A DNA stretch of 64,000 nt, from contig JAIQZQ010000005.1 in the NCBI GenBank assembly GCA_021777105.1, positions 1-64,000 on the forward strand, in the 5' to 3' direction. The notes under the pieces were generated by a model that did not search any database, was not told where the DNA came from, and worked only from the letters and a program-made list of their open reading frames with translations. Every line of letters starts with the position of its first letter. Position 1 is the stretch's first letter. The stretch is from Candidatus Anammoxibacter sp. GTDB taxonomy: Bacteria > Planctomycetota > Brocadiia > Brocadiales > Anammoxibacteraceae. Positions 45,746-54,956 of the stretch are shown here, one piece after another. Both the position numbers and the translations under genes were made by a program.

Positions 45746-46009
45746 ATGGATATAAGTTCTGTTAGCAGCAACACTTTTGTGCAACAGTTCGGCGGCGTTC
45801 AAACAGCGAAACAAACACTGAAGACAGACCCTCATGAAGACGCAAGCGTAGCGTCAACGCAAGAGACATCACAAAATACCGGCGTTAACGCGGTAAGAAC
45901 GGTAGAACAGAATTCAGAAAGCAATCAGGGAAACGAGACTGGAAGCAACAACGAAGATACAGGCAACACAGGCGCGACATTAGGCGGTTTGTTGGACGTA
46001 GAGGGATAA
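45746..46009 (+). CDS. Small hypothetical protein after flaG
   Basis: 87 residues; GAGGAGATAAATA precedes the ATG, so translation is likely. MDISSVSSNTFVQQFGGVQT at the N-terminus, then a Ser/Asn/Glu-rich disordered tail ending ATLGGLLDVEG. The N-terminus is weakly like putative motility proteins of the YjfB type (MDI...). Co-directional with and 61 bases after flaG 2, so probably in the flagellar unit. Function unknown. Confidence 0.6.
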   Translation: MDISSVSSNTFVQQFGGVQTAKQTLKTDPHEDASVASTQETSQNTGVNAVRTVEQNSESNQGNETGSNNEDTGNTGATLGGLLDVEG

Positions 46010-46171
46010 AAACTCCGCTTGTTTATCTTTTTGAGTATTAAATAATAATTTAGATGACCGAGCGGTTTCCTATTTCATTTCTCCTTGGATGGAACAGGAG
46101 GCCGCTTTTGTGACAGGAGATGTATATCTACATTTAAACCGGATTTCTATTCAGAAAATTAAGTTCACGTA

Positions 46172-48847
46172 TCAAATATTTATAGAACTAGATTCTTTAT
46201 TTGCCGTAAAAGCGTATATGGTTTTTATAAGCGTTTCCTTCTTGATCGGTTTTGTAATATGGCTGTTGCAGCCGGCTTCAAGGCTTTTTTGATCTTCTGT
46301 TTTTAAGGCGTGGGCGGTTAATGCCACTATTGGAGTTGGCTTTAATCCCTGTGATTTTTCCCACTCCCTTATTTTGCCTGTCGCTGTGTGGCCGTCCATT
46401 ACAGGCATTTGTATATCCATTAAAACAATATCGTATTTATTGTTTTTAAACTTGTCAACCGCAATTGCCCCGTTTTCAGCGGTTTCAACTTTAAAAGGCG
46501 TTTTTTTCATAAACGCAAGGGCAAGCATTGTGTTGTCTTTATTGTCCTCTACCAAAAGCACTTTCCGTTCCGCCAATTGATCTGGAGCCGCCGGCTTTGA
46601 TACCGTTTCGCCGCCTTGGGTTTCTTTAACAACCATTGGCTTCTTTTCTGAAACGGCAACCACGTCAAATTTGCATGTGAAATAAAATACGCTCCCTTTG
46701 CCGGGCTCGCTTTCAACGTATATTTTGCCTCCCATTAATTCAACCAGTTTTTGTGATATTGCCAGCCCTAAACCTGTTCCTCCGTGTTTTCTGGTAACTG
46801 AGGAATCTGCCTGGGCAAAGCTATCAAAAATTGTTTGCTGTTTATCTTTCGGTATACCGGAGCCTGTATCGGAAACCGAAAAAAGCAGAAAGCCTCTTTT
46901 ATTATCGATTGAGTTATTTTCAACTTTTATTGAAACGCGCCCTTTGTCGGTAAATTTTAATGAATTGCCTATCAGGTTAATAATTATTTGACGAAGCCTG
47001 GTAGGGTCGCCTTCAAGATTAACAGGAACGTCATTTAAAACATTGCAATTAATTTTAATACCTTTCTCCTTGGCTTTTATCCCCATAATCGAAACTGTTT
47101 CATTTAACAGTTTGTTTAAATCAAAACATGTCTTCTCAATTTCAATTTGGCCGGATTCAATCTTTGAAAGGTCAAGTATATCGTTTATAAGGAGCAAAAG
47201 CGCGTCTCCGGCCCCGCTAAAAATGTCTATATATTTTTTCTGTTCAGCGGTCAACTCCGTTTCTGAAAGCAGCTCGGCCATGCCTAATATTGCGTTCATT
47301 GGAGTTCGTATTTCGTGGCTCATACGGGCAAGAAATTCGCTTTTTGATTTGTTAGCCGCCTCAGCCTCCCTGGCCAGTAACTCTGCTCTTTTTTGAGCCG
47401 TTAAACGCTCCTCTTCAGCCTTTTTGCGTTCTGTTATATCAATGATTACGCCCACAAACATTTTTTCGTTTGCCATATTCATTTCGCTTACGGCAAGATA
47501 AATCGGAAATACGGTCTTGTCTCTTCTCCTTCCTACCAGCTCCCGGCCAATGCCTATGATCTTGTTCTTTCCCGTGTTCAGATAATTTGATAAATAGCCG
47601 TCATGGCCGCTATGGAAAGGGTCGGGCATAAGCATTTTGATATTTTTGCCCACAACCTCTTCCGCCTTATATCCAAACATGTTTTCAGCCGCCGGATTAA
47701 CAGTGGCGACAATGCCTTCTGAGTCTATTGTAATAATACCGTTGGCAATTGTTTCAACAATTGCCCTGATTTTTGTCTCGCTGTTTTTAAGCTCGGCTGT
47801 TTTTGAATCAACAAGACGCCTTACCTTTTCCGCCCTGCCGGAGAGGTTGTTTATATACACAGACAAAAGCACTGTAAATATAAGGCCTCCAAATAAAAAC
47901 GCAAAAGGCCTTACGCTTTTATGCGCCTCTATATATCCCTTAGTCGGAGCGGATGATATCTGCCATTTTCGCCCGCCTATGTTTGCAATTGTTTTTTCAT
48001 AAACAAAAGAGTCCAGGGCCGACTGGCCGGTTCTTGAAGCATGGTAATATAGCAACTTTTCTCTATTCGACTCCGTGATATCAACAACTTTCATATCAAT
48101 GCCAAAGGATTTGCCTTGTGTTCTTTGAAGCATAACGTTAAAAATATCGTTTATCCGATAAACACCCAACACAAAACCTGCAAGGTTTTTCCCACGATCT
48201 GCAATCGTCCCTGGCTTGCATTTGTATACCGGCAAGAAGGCCAGAAAACCTTTTTCATTCCCTTTTTCCTGCACCAGAGTTATGCTTTCAGTCGCGGTAA
48301 GGTCTCCTGTGTTACGTGAATAGTTTAAAGCCTTAAGCCTTTTTGGGTTTGAGGCCAGATCAAATCCAAAAGCAAGTTCATTGCCTTTAAAAGGTTCCAT
48401 AAAACAGACCGGGAAATATCCGTCCCGATTACTTGCCCTCGCCATTTTCCCTTGATCTATTCGTTCAGTTATCTGGAAATCCGGGTACCCCTCATTTCTG
48501 ACAAAGCTTTCAAATCTGCCTCTTTCGGTATGAGGCACATACGGAACCCATTCCAGCGCCTTTATAGCGGAATGCCTTTTTATTATTAAATCCGCAAATT
48601 GGTTAAACTCGCTACGTTCCACTTTTTCAGAAGAGTCGTATAAACCCTTTAATCCTAAAAGCGTCTCCATATTCAATAAAAGCTCATGCTCAAACCATGC
48701 CGCCCTTTCGTCCACATCAAGCATAAACTCTGTAAACGCTTCTCGATTGGCCCAGTTAAAACTAACCATAGCGGATCCGGCGGTTATTGCAATCCCTATA
48801 AGCGCCGCAATAACCGTTGCTAATGGAAATGATCTCTTTGATTTCAT
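46172..48847 (-). CDS. CHASE-domain hybrid sensor histidine kinase
   Basis: 891 residues from ATG at 48847 (MKSKRSFPLATVIAALIG). Order: TM helix about 7-28; CHASE extracellular sensor about 70-285 (VPYVPHTERGRFESFV, GKNLAGFVLGVYRINDIF); second TM about 320-342 (FAFLFGGLIFTVLLSVYIN); PAS about 365-480 (IRAIVETIANGIITIDSEGI); HisKA with phosphoryl His in FLARMSHEIRTPMNAILGMA; HATPase with N, G1 and G2 boxes (IRLRQIIINLIGNSLKFTD, SDTGSGIP, GGTGLGLAIS); and a C-terminal receiver with Asp in DIVLMDIQMPVMDGH. Likely senses a small extracellular ligand (CHASE partners include cytokinin- and peptide-like signals). No output regulator is adjacent. The C-terminal 6 residues lie near a convergent small frame. 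Confidence 0.93.
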   Translation of the reverse strand: MKSKRSFPLATVIAALIGIAITAGSAMVSFNWANREAFTEFMLDVDERAAWFEHELLLNMETLLGLKGLYDSSEKVERSEFNQFADLIIKRHSAIKALEWVPYVPHTERGRFESFVRNEGYPDFQITERIDQGKMARASNRDGYFPVCFMEPFKGNELAFGFDLASNPKRLKALNYSRNTGDLTATESITLVQEKGNEKGFLAFLPVYKCKPGTIADRGKNLAGFVLGVYRINDIFNVMLQRTQGKSFGIDMKVVDITESNREKLLYYHASRTGQSALDSFVYEKTIANIGGRKWQISSAPTKGYIEAHKSVRPFAFLFGGLIFTVLLSVYINNLSGRAEKVRRLVDSKTAELKNSETKIRAIVETIANGIITIDSEGIVATVNPAAENMFGYKAEEVVGKNIKMLMPDPFHSGHDGYLSNYLNTGKNKIIGIGRELVGRRRDKTVFPIYLAVSEMNMANEKMFVGVIIDITERKKAEEERLTAQKRAELLAREAEAANKSKSEFLARMSHEIRTPMNAILGMAELLSETELTAEQKKYIDIFSGAGDALLLLINDILDLSKIESGQIEIEKTCFDLNKLLNETVSIMGIKAKEKGIKINCNVLNDVPVNLEGDPTRLRQIIINLIGNSLKFTDKGRVSIKVENNSIDNKRGFLLFSVSDTGSGIPKDKQQTIFDSFAQADSSVTRKHGGTGLGLAISQKLVELMGGKIYVESEPGKGSVFYFTCKFDVVAVSEKKPMVVKETQGGETVSKPAAPDQLAERKVLLVEDNKDNTMLALAFMKKTPFKVETAENGAIAVDKFKNNKYDIVLMDIQMPVMDGHTATGKIREWEKSQGLKPTPIVALTAHALKTEDQKSLEAGCNSHITKPIKKETLIKTIYAFTANKESSSINI

Positions 48848-49228
48848 TCTACTATTGTAAGCATTGGGCGCGGAATGTAAACTTATTTTTAATGAACAAG
48901 TATGGCCGAATTGCGACCGCAAACTTTCTTAAAAACCGAGAATAGGTTGTAGGTGAAAAAATTGATGCCGTAATCCAATCGTTGTAAATCACGATCCATT
49001 TGAGTATCATATGTATTATTCAAACAATTCTTGTTTTCGAAAAATAATGTTTACGTATGGTTATATTCAACCGCAATGAAATAAAACCCTAAAGGGTAAA
49101 CATTAATAATGCCATGCTGCCGGAGTTAAGGCTTTAGCCTTTTATTCATCATCAAATTCAAATATTTTTGGCTAGGATTTAGTAATTGTTTATGCCTGTA
49201 ACTTTAACAATTACAAATATATATTAGA
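48848..49228. other. Divergent spacer between kinase and amidase
   Basis: About 380 bases. Nothing supported; TAAACCCTAAAGGGTAAACATT-type sequence around 49084-49103 contains the palindrome ACCCT-AA-AGGGT. A promoter for either gene probably lies here but I cannot point to one. Confidence 0.4.
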
Positions 49229-49930
49229 ATGTACGTTCGTGAAAAACATGTAAAAATATTGGCGGCTGTAATGGGGGTTGCCGGGATAGTGATATTTGCG
49301 CTTCTGCCGTTTATTAAGAAGAAACACGATGCGCCGCCCGCCCCAGTTACCAAAATCACAGATGCGAAATTGTCGGGCGAGATGTTTGATGTGTGCAAAG
49401 TTAATGTGCCTGAAAAAGATTGGCAATATATAATTGTGCATCATAGCGGCACAAAGGAGGGAAATGCCGCTAATTTTGACGCCTATCATAAGAATAAAAA
49501 GAAATGGCGGCACGGTTTGGCTTATCATTTTGTTATTGGAAACGGAAACGGCTCCGCCGACGGCGAGATTGAAACCGGGCCCAGATGGGAAAAACAGATT
49601 CATGGCGCCCACTCGGGCAGGATGGATTTTAACAGAATATCAATCGGCGTGTGTCTGGTTGGAAACTTTGAAAAACAAGGCAGCGGGCCCACGCAGGGAC
49701 AAATGGAATCGCTTCAGCATTTGTTGAAATATCTTTGCAAACGGTATAACATTGCGCTGGACAAAGTGATAGGCCACAATCAGGTGCAAAAAAGCCAAAC
49801 CGCGTGTCCCGGTAAGAACTTCCCGTTTAATAAAATGAAATTTGCATTAGCCGAGGCCTTAAAAGGAGAGCTTAGAGAATCGGAAAGTCAACAGGAACAC
49901 AATGAAACAGACGGCTCTCCCAGGATTTAG
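49229..49930 (+). CDS. N-acetylmuramoyl-L-alanine amidase (PGRP/Amidase_2 type)
   Basis: 233 residues. One membrane helix (about 9-28, ILAAVMGVAGIVIFALLPF), so anchored with the domain outside. The amidase domain (about 66-210) shows the zinc ligands: first His in YIIVHHSGT, later His in VIGHNQVQ and Cys in TACPGKNFP; also IQIGVCLVGNF-like RISIGVCLVGNF. It would cut the lactoyl-peptide bond of peptidoglycan. C-terminal 20 residues polar. It is on the plus strand, next to but opposite the pilus/secretin operon, where a wall-opening role is plausible but not shown. Confidence 0.88.
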   Translation: MYVREKHVKILAAVMGVAGIVIFALLPFIKKKHDAPPAPVTKITDAKLSGEMFDVCKVNVPEKDWQYIIVHHSGTKEGNAANFDAYHKNKKKWRHGLAYHFVIGNGNGSADGEIETGPRWEKQIHGAHSGRMDFNRISIGVCLVGNFEKQGSGPTQGQMESLQHLLKYLCKRYNIALDKVIGHNQVQKSQTACPGKNFPFNKMKFALAEALKGELRESESQQEHNETDGSPRI

Positions 49931-49982
49931 AAAAGGCGTTTATATAACAATTTTTGAAGCAAATAATTTAAACTTATAACTG

Positions 49983-50336
49983 TTATTTTGATGGTTTTAA
50001 TAATTCCGCCTGTATCGCGTCCACCCCGGGGCCGTGATACCTTCCAAAATGTTCAAGCTGTTTGTCGTGCTTATAACTTCTTGCCGAGACAAGGCCCAAG
50101 CCTTCTCCCTGAGGGGCGTATTCATAAACAAGTATAATCTGCGCTTGGGTGTCTACTATATATAAAGGCTCTCTGTTGCCCTGTTTTTTTCCAATCAACC
50201 CAAACACATGGCCCGCGTAACCTTGGCCCTGCGCGTTAACAAATTGCCCGCGTTCTTCTTTTAAAACAATAAACGCCAAAAGCGTTATAATGACGCCCAG
50301 CATAACCGTCGCGCTAATTCCTGTTATTTTGCTCAT
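49983..50336 (-). CDS. Conserved hypothetical membrane protein
   Basis: 117 residues. One N-terminal TM helix (about 8-24), then a mostly soluble domain with REPLYIVDTQAQIILVYEYA and LGLVSARSYKHDKQLEHFGR. I know this last pair of motifs from short proteins of Planctomycetes and related lineages, where they are encoded near secretion genes, but no function is recorded. Downstream of the secretin by 68 bases and on the same strand, so possibly the last gene of the pilus operon. Confidence 0.65.
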   Translation of the reverse strand: MSKITGISATVMLGVIITLLAFIVLKEERGQFVNAQGQGYAGHVFGLIGKKQGNREPLYIVDTQAQIILVYEYAPQGEGLGLVSARSYKHDKQLEHFGRYHGPGVDAIQAELLKPSK

Positions 50337-50404
50337 TTGGTTTTTTATCTGAAATGTTTAAGAAAATAATTTACAAAACATGTAAACGCCATAATTTCAC
50401 GCGT

Positions 50405-52321
50405 TTAATCATACTCTTTTGCGTAAAATTCCTCTTCTTCCCTTATTAATATTGTTGGTTTTAACAAGATAATAAGATTTGACCTCACTATAACCTCTGA
50501 ATCCCTTGAAAACAGGCGTTTAATTAACGGCAACTTTGAAAGAATCGGAACGCCCCCGGTGCGTTTGCGTTTTTCAGATGAGCCAAGCCCGCCAATCATC
50601 AACGTGCCCCTGTCAGGCACATCGACCGTTACAGATAATTCCTGCCTTCGAATTAAAGGTTGCTGAATAGTTAAGTCCAAAGGCTGGAAGGTCGTGCTCT
50701 CGGCCCCTGTAAATGGAACCGCCACTTTATAAGGCAACGATTCCAGCTCAACCGTGGTTATATCCGGATGCACTTCAAGGAAAACGTGTTTCCTGTCAGT
50801 GCTGATAATAGGTCTGACGTCAAAAGTCGTGCCGTCAGTCACTACCGCAATTACAGGTTGCGGCACCTGGCTTATAATTTCGTAACTTGCAACATAGCTT
50901 CTCTCCTCAACGACTCTTATGCTTCCGCGTTGAGTATTTGACAGCGTTATGCGCGGCGATGTGAGCACTTCGGCGTCTTCGCTCTCTTGCACGGCATTTA
51001 GAATCAAATCAATCTGGTAGTCCTTTAATATAGAGTACGCAAGGTTTAACCCTTGAGACGCCGCAGCGGCGGCTCCGGCGCTTGTGTCCACATTAGCGTT
51101 GAGATTTGTGCCTTCGCTCGCATTCCTTACGTTGAAGTTGTTTAGCTCCACGCCTATATCTTCCAGAAAATTGTCGGACATTTGTATAAACCTGGCCTCT
51201 ATATTAACCTGTAAATGCTGCGCCGACCTCATGGAAGCCAGAAGTTCGTAAATCTGCTCGTGAACATTTACAGTATTTACAATTATCAGGTCGCCCGGTT
51301 TATCCTCTCTGGTTGTTATGCGCCCGCTGCCGTCGCCCCATGTTTCAGGTTCAACCATCGCGGTTAACAGCTCCATCAAGGCTTGCACTCGTTCTTGTGG
51401 CGATCTCTCGCTTCCATCTGAGCCGCCTCCGCCGCCTCCGCCTGAATAATCGTTTAAATTTATTAAAAGATCTCTCACATCATAAACTCTTAGTTCTAAT
51501 TTTTCATTTGATATTATTACAATGTCGTCCTCAATTCGATAATTTATTCCATTAGGCAGCATATGTTTCAAAGCCACTCCTATAGTTACATTTTCAAGTT
51601 TGATATTAACTACTTCATCAACTATTTCATTGTCTAAAAGCATGTTGATCCCTGATTTTTCCCTTAGGAATTCAACTACTTCCCGCAAGGACGCGTCAAA
51701 GAACTCTAATTTTCGCAATACGATATCCAAAGCGGCCTTAATATTATCAGGTATTGGTTTGCGTGGGCTGGGGATTAGCTCCATTTTTCTTGCTTCATCC
51801 TTTATATCTTCAAAACGCCTGTTTTTATCCGGCAATATCCTGTCCTGCACGCGCTCTAAGTCTTCCCCTTTTGGAAACCTCATTAAATCATTATATTGAA
51901 TCGATTTCTCCTCAAGCTCTTCTATATTTTTTACTCTTTCCGCTTCGTTAATTGAGCGCAGTTCGGAAATAGTTTCCATATGCCTTGCGTCTTTTATTTT
52001 GTTTTTCAATTTTAAAGCGGCCCAGTTATTTGGGTCTATTTCAAGAATACCGTTTACTATGTTCTCCGCTTCGTCAAAATCTTTCATTTTAACGGCAGCT
52101 TTTGCTTTATCAACCGATTGCAAGATTTTCTCTTTAGGATCAAGGCTTTGAGAACTCAATGAGTCATCTTGCGCCGACGGCCTGGTATACACTTCAGGCT
52201 CAATTCCGGTTTCATTATTTTTTTTAGGAGTTTTCGCGTGCAATAACGGCGCAAACAGGCATGCGGCGCAAAATGAGGCAACACAAATAGCCAATTCAAC
52301 TTTTTGAAGAAATGTTTTCAT
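50405..52321 (-). CDS. Secretin of a type IV pilus-like system (Amuc_1098-like)
   Basis: 638 residues. Signal peptide about 1-29. A tetratricopeptide-like N-terminal helix part (about 65-115, ILQSVDKAKAAVKMKDFDEA). A STN-type domain about 195-270 (KLEFFDASLREVVEFLREKS) leads to N-domains about 290-385 and the secretin core (about 390-625). Signature strings: VLTSPRITLSNTQRGSIRVV, LTIQQPLIRRQELSVTVDVP, DRGTLMIGGLG, and the C-terminal LIILLKPTIL. A glycine stretch SGGGGGGGSDGS precedes the N-domain linker. Forms the outer-membrane ring. Last main gene after the pilM-like trio, matching the Akkermansia Amuc_1098 family type. Confidence 0.9.
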   Translation of the reverse strand: MKTFLQKVELAICVASFCAACLFAPLLHAKTPKKNNETGIEPEVYTRPSAQDDSLSSQSLDPKEKILQSVDKAKAAVKMKDFDEAENIVNGILEIDPNNWAALKLKNKIKDARHMETISELRSINEAERVKNIEELEEKSIQYNDLMRFPKGEDLERVQDRILPDKNRRFEDIKDEARKMELIPSPRKPIPDNIKAALDIVLRKLEFFDASLREVVEFLREKSGINMLLDNEIVDEVVNIKLENVTIGVALKHMLPNGINYRIEDDIVIISNEKLELRVYDVRDLLINLNDYSGGGGGGGSDGSERSPQERVQALMELLTAMVEPETWGDGSGRITTREDKPGDLIIVNTVNVHEQIYELLASMRSAQHLQVNIEARFIQMSDNFLEDIGVELNNFNVRNASEGTNLNANVDTSAGAAAAASQGLNLAYSILKDYQIDLILNAVQESEDAEVLTSPRITLSNTQRGSIRVVEERSYVASYEIISQVPQPVIAVVTDGTTFDVRPIISTDRKHVFLEVHPDITTVELESLPYKVAVPFTGAESTTFQPLDLTIQQPLIRRQELSVTVDVPDRGTLMIGGLGSSEKRKRTGGVPILSKLPLIKRLFSRDSEVIVRSNLIILLKPTILIREEEEFYAKEYD

Positions 52322-52526
52322 GCTAAAATTATCCTTTTGTTTTTAATTTCCACTGTGATAATAAACCTGATAAAAAAACGCGCCGATAAACGTTTTACTT
52401 TGAGTTAAAATCAAGCGTAAACAGGCTCTAAAACAGCGTAAGTGTCAATTATCGTATAACCTAAAACGTTTTACAACTTTTTTCTCTATGCTTACACCCT
52501 TAAAACAAATATTTACAGCCGGGCGT

Positions 52527-53522
52527 CTATTTAGCGGCCCCGGGCTCAACATATTCCGAAGTTTCTTTTATTAATTTATCTGTTTCGTTTTCGCTTGCCG
52601 CTTTGGCGGAATTAATAGCGCGCGAATAGATATTGCCCACATTCTTACTTTTACCATCATCTTTAACATCCTCTGCGGTTGTGTTTACAGGGTGGGTAGC
52701 CTCCGGCGCATCATCCATTGTTTTGTAATCTTCGCTATCTGATTCAGGCGAAGCCGTTATTTCGTTAAAGACGTTTCTACTCTTCTCATAATCCGCTCCA
52801 GCTTGCCTGTTTGCCTTTAGCAATGGCGTTATCGTTCCAATATTGACTATGTCGCCTAACAACGCTTCCTGTTCGCGACCGTCCAGCCGGTCATTTTTAA
52901 ACCTGATTTTCATTGTCTTTACATAATAAGGCTCGGAAATATTCGAAGAGCTTACGAATTCGCCGTTTTCATTTAAGTTGACCTTTATCTTATTTGCGTT
53001 TAACGCCTTCTTTGCGTAATCTATAATTTCCAAGAGAGAACAGCCGGTCATATAATCAATAAGCTTCTCGCCTATTATAGGTTTGTTTACCCCAATGCCG
53101 TCGCCCGGTCTTATAAAAAAGTTTTGCTCAATGACCATTTCGCCGGTCGTTTTTCTAATAAGCACAATAGCCTTTTCACGAGTGCCGCCTTTGAAAATAA
53201 TTTCAGTATCACCCGGCGCAAACTCGGCCATGCGTTCTGAATCCGGCGGCATGGGGGCTTCAAATTGCATTCTTGGGGGCTCCGGCATCTCCCTGAAGTT
53301 TTTTTCGATTTTCGCTACATAATTTAACGGCTCCGGTTCAGGCTGCTTTCCCAATTTAAAGTTTCTCTCTATTACGGGAAAGGAATCCTCTATTTTAGTT
53401 ATAGACTCTTCTTTTGTAGAGTTCTCCTTATAACCATAGATTGCGTATCCAATTACGGCCACCGCAAGAAAAATGGCGATCTTGTCAAAATATTGTAAAA
53501 GGAAGTTTTTTAGTTTATCCAT
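52527..53522 (-). CDS. Inner-membrane pilus-like protein (PilP/Amuc_1099 position)
   Basis: 331 residues. Short N-terminal cytoplasmic stretch then one TM helix (about 12-29, DKIAIFLAVAVIGYAIYGYK). The periplasmic part has a beta-rich region (EIIFKGGTREKAIVLIRKTT, EKLIDYMTGCSLLEIIDYA) followed by an acidic, low-complexity tail. By position, between the coiled-coil pilus protein and the secretin, it takes the place of PilP or of Akkermansia Amuc_1099. Sequence alone does not prove homology. 31-base gap to the gene upstream. Confidence 0.6.
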   Translation of the reverse strand: MDKLKNFLLQYFDKIAIFLAVAVIGYAIYGYKENSTKEESITKIEDSFPVIERNFKLGKQPEPEPLNYVAKIEKNFREMPEPPRMQFEAPMPPDSERMAEFAPGDTEIIFKGGTREKAIVLIRKTTGEMVIEQNFFIRPGDGIGVNKPIIGEKLIDYMTGCSLLEIIDYAKKALNANKIKVNLNENGEFVSSSNISEPYYVKTMKIRFKNDRLDGREQEALLGDIVNIGTITPLLKANRQAGADYEKSRNVFNEITASPESDSEDYKTMDDAPEATHPVNTTAEDVKDDGKSKNVGNIYSRAINSAKAASENETDKLIKETSEYVEPGAAK

Positions 53523-53553
53523 AATATTTATTGACGACGCTCAGGCTGCCGTC

Positions 53554-54873
53554 TTATTTTGAATCGTTTTCTTTTTTTATTATAAAATCGATAGCATAGC
53601 CCTTTATTGTAACGACGCTGAAATTGTCAGGTTTATTTATGCCGGATTTGGAAGATGAGTTGTATGATTGTATATTTATAGACTCAATGTAAAACGACAA
53701 TTTTGAATTAATTATATCTCTTATTAAATAAAGTAATTTTGAAGGCATCATCTCGACTGAAAAAATAAACGGGGCCGGATTAAATATATCTGCAAGTGGA
53801 GAGACGTCTAAATCAGTTTTTTTTCTTAACTTCAAAGTATTGATTTTTCTGATGAACTTTCGATTTTTTTTAATAATGTTTATGAACTCTCTCTGTATCC
53901 AGAATCGTTTCTGCTCTGTTTTAATTTCGTCCTCAGTGGGCAATGTTTTATGCCATTTTTTAAAATAGCCGGCTTTTTCCGTTTCAAAACCATTGCTGTT
54001 TAAATCCGATATCAAAACCGCTGTCTCCTCGGCATGCCGGTTTTTCCACAAAGCAGCGTCTTTAATCTCATTGCCCTCTTCATCCCTGAAAACCATCTCT
54101 ATTGCGTCGTCTTTGCCGGCGAATATGTCATTGCAGGCCTGCTGTTCGTTCTTCCCGTTTTCAATCTCGTTAATCTTGGCGTCTATCCATTTTTGGCTAT
54201 TTATTTTTTTGCCTTTCCTATAATATTTATCAAACTCCGCGGCTTTTTTGATTATATCCGCCGTCAACTTCGCATTTTTTGATTGCAACGGCGCTACAAG
54301 AACAAAATAGAGGCCTATTGAAGCCAGGCAAAGCAACGCGCTGATCATAAACGGCAAAGGAATTTTGTATTTATTAATAAATTGCCCAATTTTCGAATCC
54401 TGAAATTTTGATTTTTTCGCAGTCTCATCCCCGTCTGTTTTGGCGGCTTTTGAGCCTGCCAATTTGTTCAGGCCGAGTTTCCCAAATATGAGGTTTTTAA
54501 TGGATTGCAATTTTGAGTCGGCATTCTTGCCTGTTTCTTCTTTTGGCGGCTCCTCTTCCTCTTTTTTATCCGTCTTGAATTTAAACTGGAAACCTTTATC
54601 TTCTCCGGTCGGTTGCGCAGGCTCGCCGGGCGTTAATACTGCAGTTTTTGCGGATTGAACAGTTTTGGTTTTCGCCGTTTTCTTTTTGCCAAAATTTAAA
54701 GACTTAAGTTTGGCGAGTAGAGATTGTATTATTTGTATTATTTTTTTTAAAAATGAAAGTTTTATCGGCTTTTCTACGGATTCAGCTCCGTTGGTCTGCG
54801 CGCCGGCATTTTCGGCAAGCCCGCTTTGAGTGTCGTTTGCAGATTGATTTGTGTCTGACAATTCTTTGTCCAT
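53554..54873 (-). CDS. Pilus-like protein with long charged N-terminus (Amuc_1100 position)
   Basis: 439 residues. The first 160 are disordered and lysine-rich (KKTAKTKTVQSAKTAV, KTDKKEEEEPPKEE). One TM helix about 174-194 (LPFMISALLCLASIGLYFVL), then a coiled coil (LQSKNAKLTADIIKKAAEFD) and a periplasmic domain ending with KPDNFSVVTIKGYAIDFIIK. This architecture (TM-coil-ferredoxin-like) is that of PilO-like proteins, and position and length fit the Amuc_1100 family of Verrucomicrobia. Upstream neighbour is the PilM-like gene. Confidence 0.62.
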   Translation of the reverse strand: MDKELSDTNQSANDTQSGLAENAGAQTNGAESVEKPIKLSFLKKIIQIIQSLLAKLKSLNFGKKKTAKTKTVQSAKTAVLTPGEPAQPTGEDKGFQFKFKTDKKEEEEPPKEETGKNADSKLQSIKNLIFGKLGLNKLAGSKAAKTDGDETAKKSKFQDSKIGQFINKYKIPLPFMISALLCLASIGLYFVLVAPLQSKNAKLTADIIKKAAEFDKYYRKGKKINSQKWIDAKINEIENGKNEQQACNDIFAGKDDAIEMVFRDEEGNEIKDAALWKNRHAEETAVLISDLNSNGFETEKAGYFKKWHKTLPTEDEIKTEQKRFWIQREFINIIKKNRKFIRKINTLKLRKKTDLDVSPLADIFNPAPFIFSVEMMPSKLLYLIRDIINSKLSFYIESINIQSYNSSSKSGINKPDNFSVVTIKGYAIDFIIKKENDSK

Positions 54874-54956
54874 TACATTTGCCTTAAAACTATTAAACCG
54901 TAAATTATCTCTTGATAACCGTAATAATCTTCCGTGGCGCGCAAGGCCTCTTGCCC

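Noticed and set aside
45746-46009. Third FlaG copy
   Set aside because: The FlaG domain motifs are absent; only its position suggests a link.
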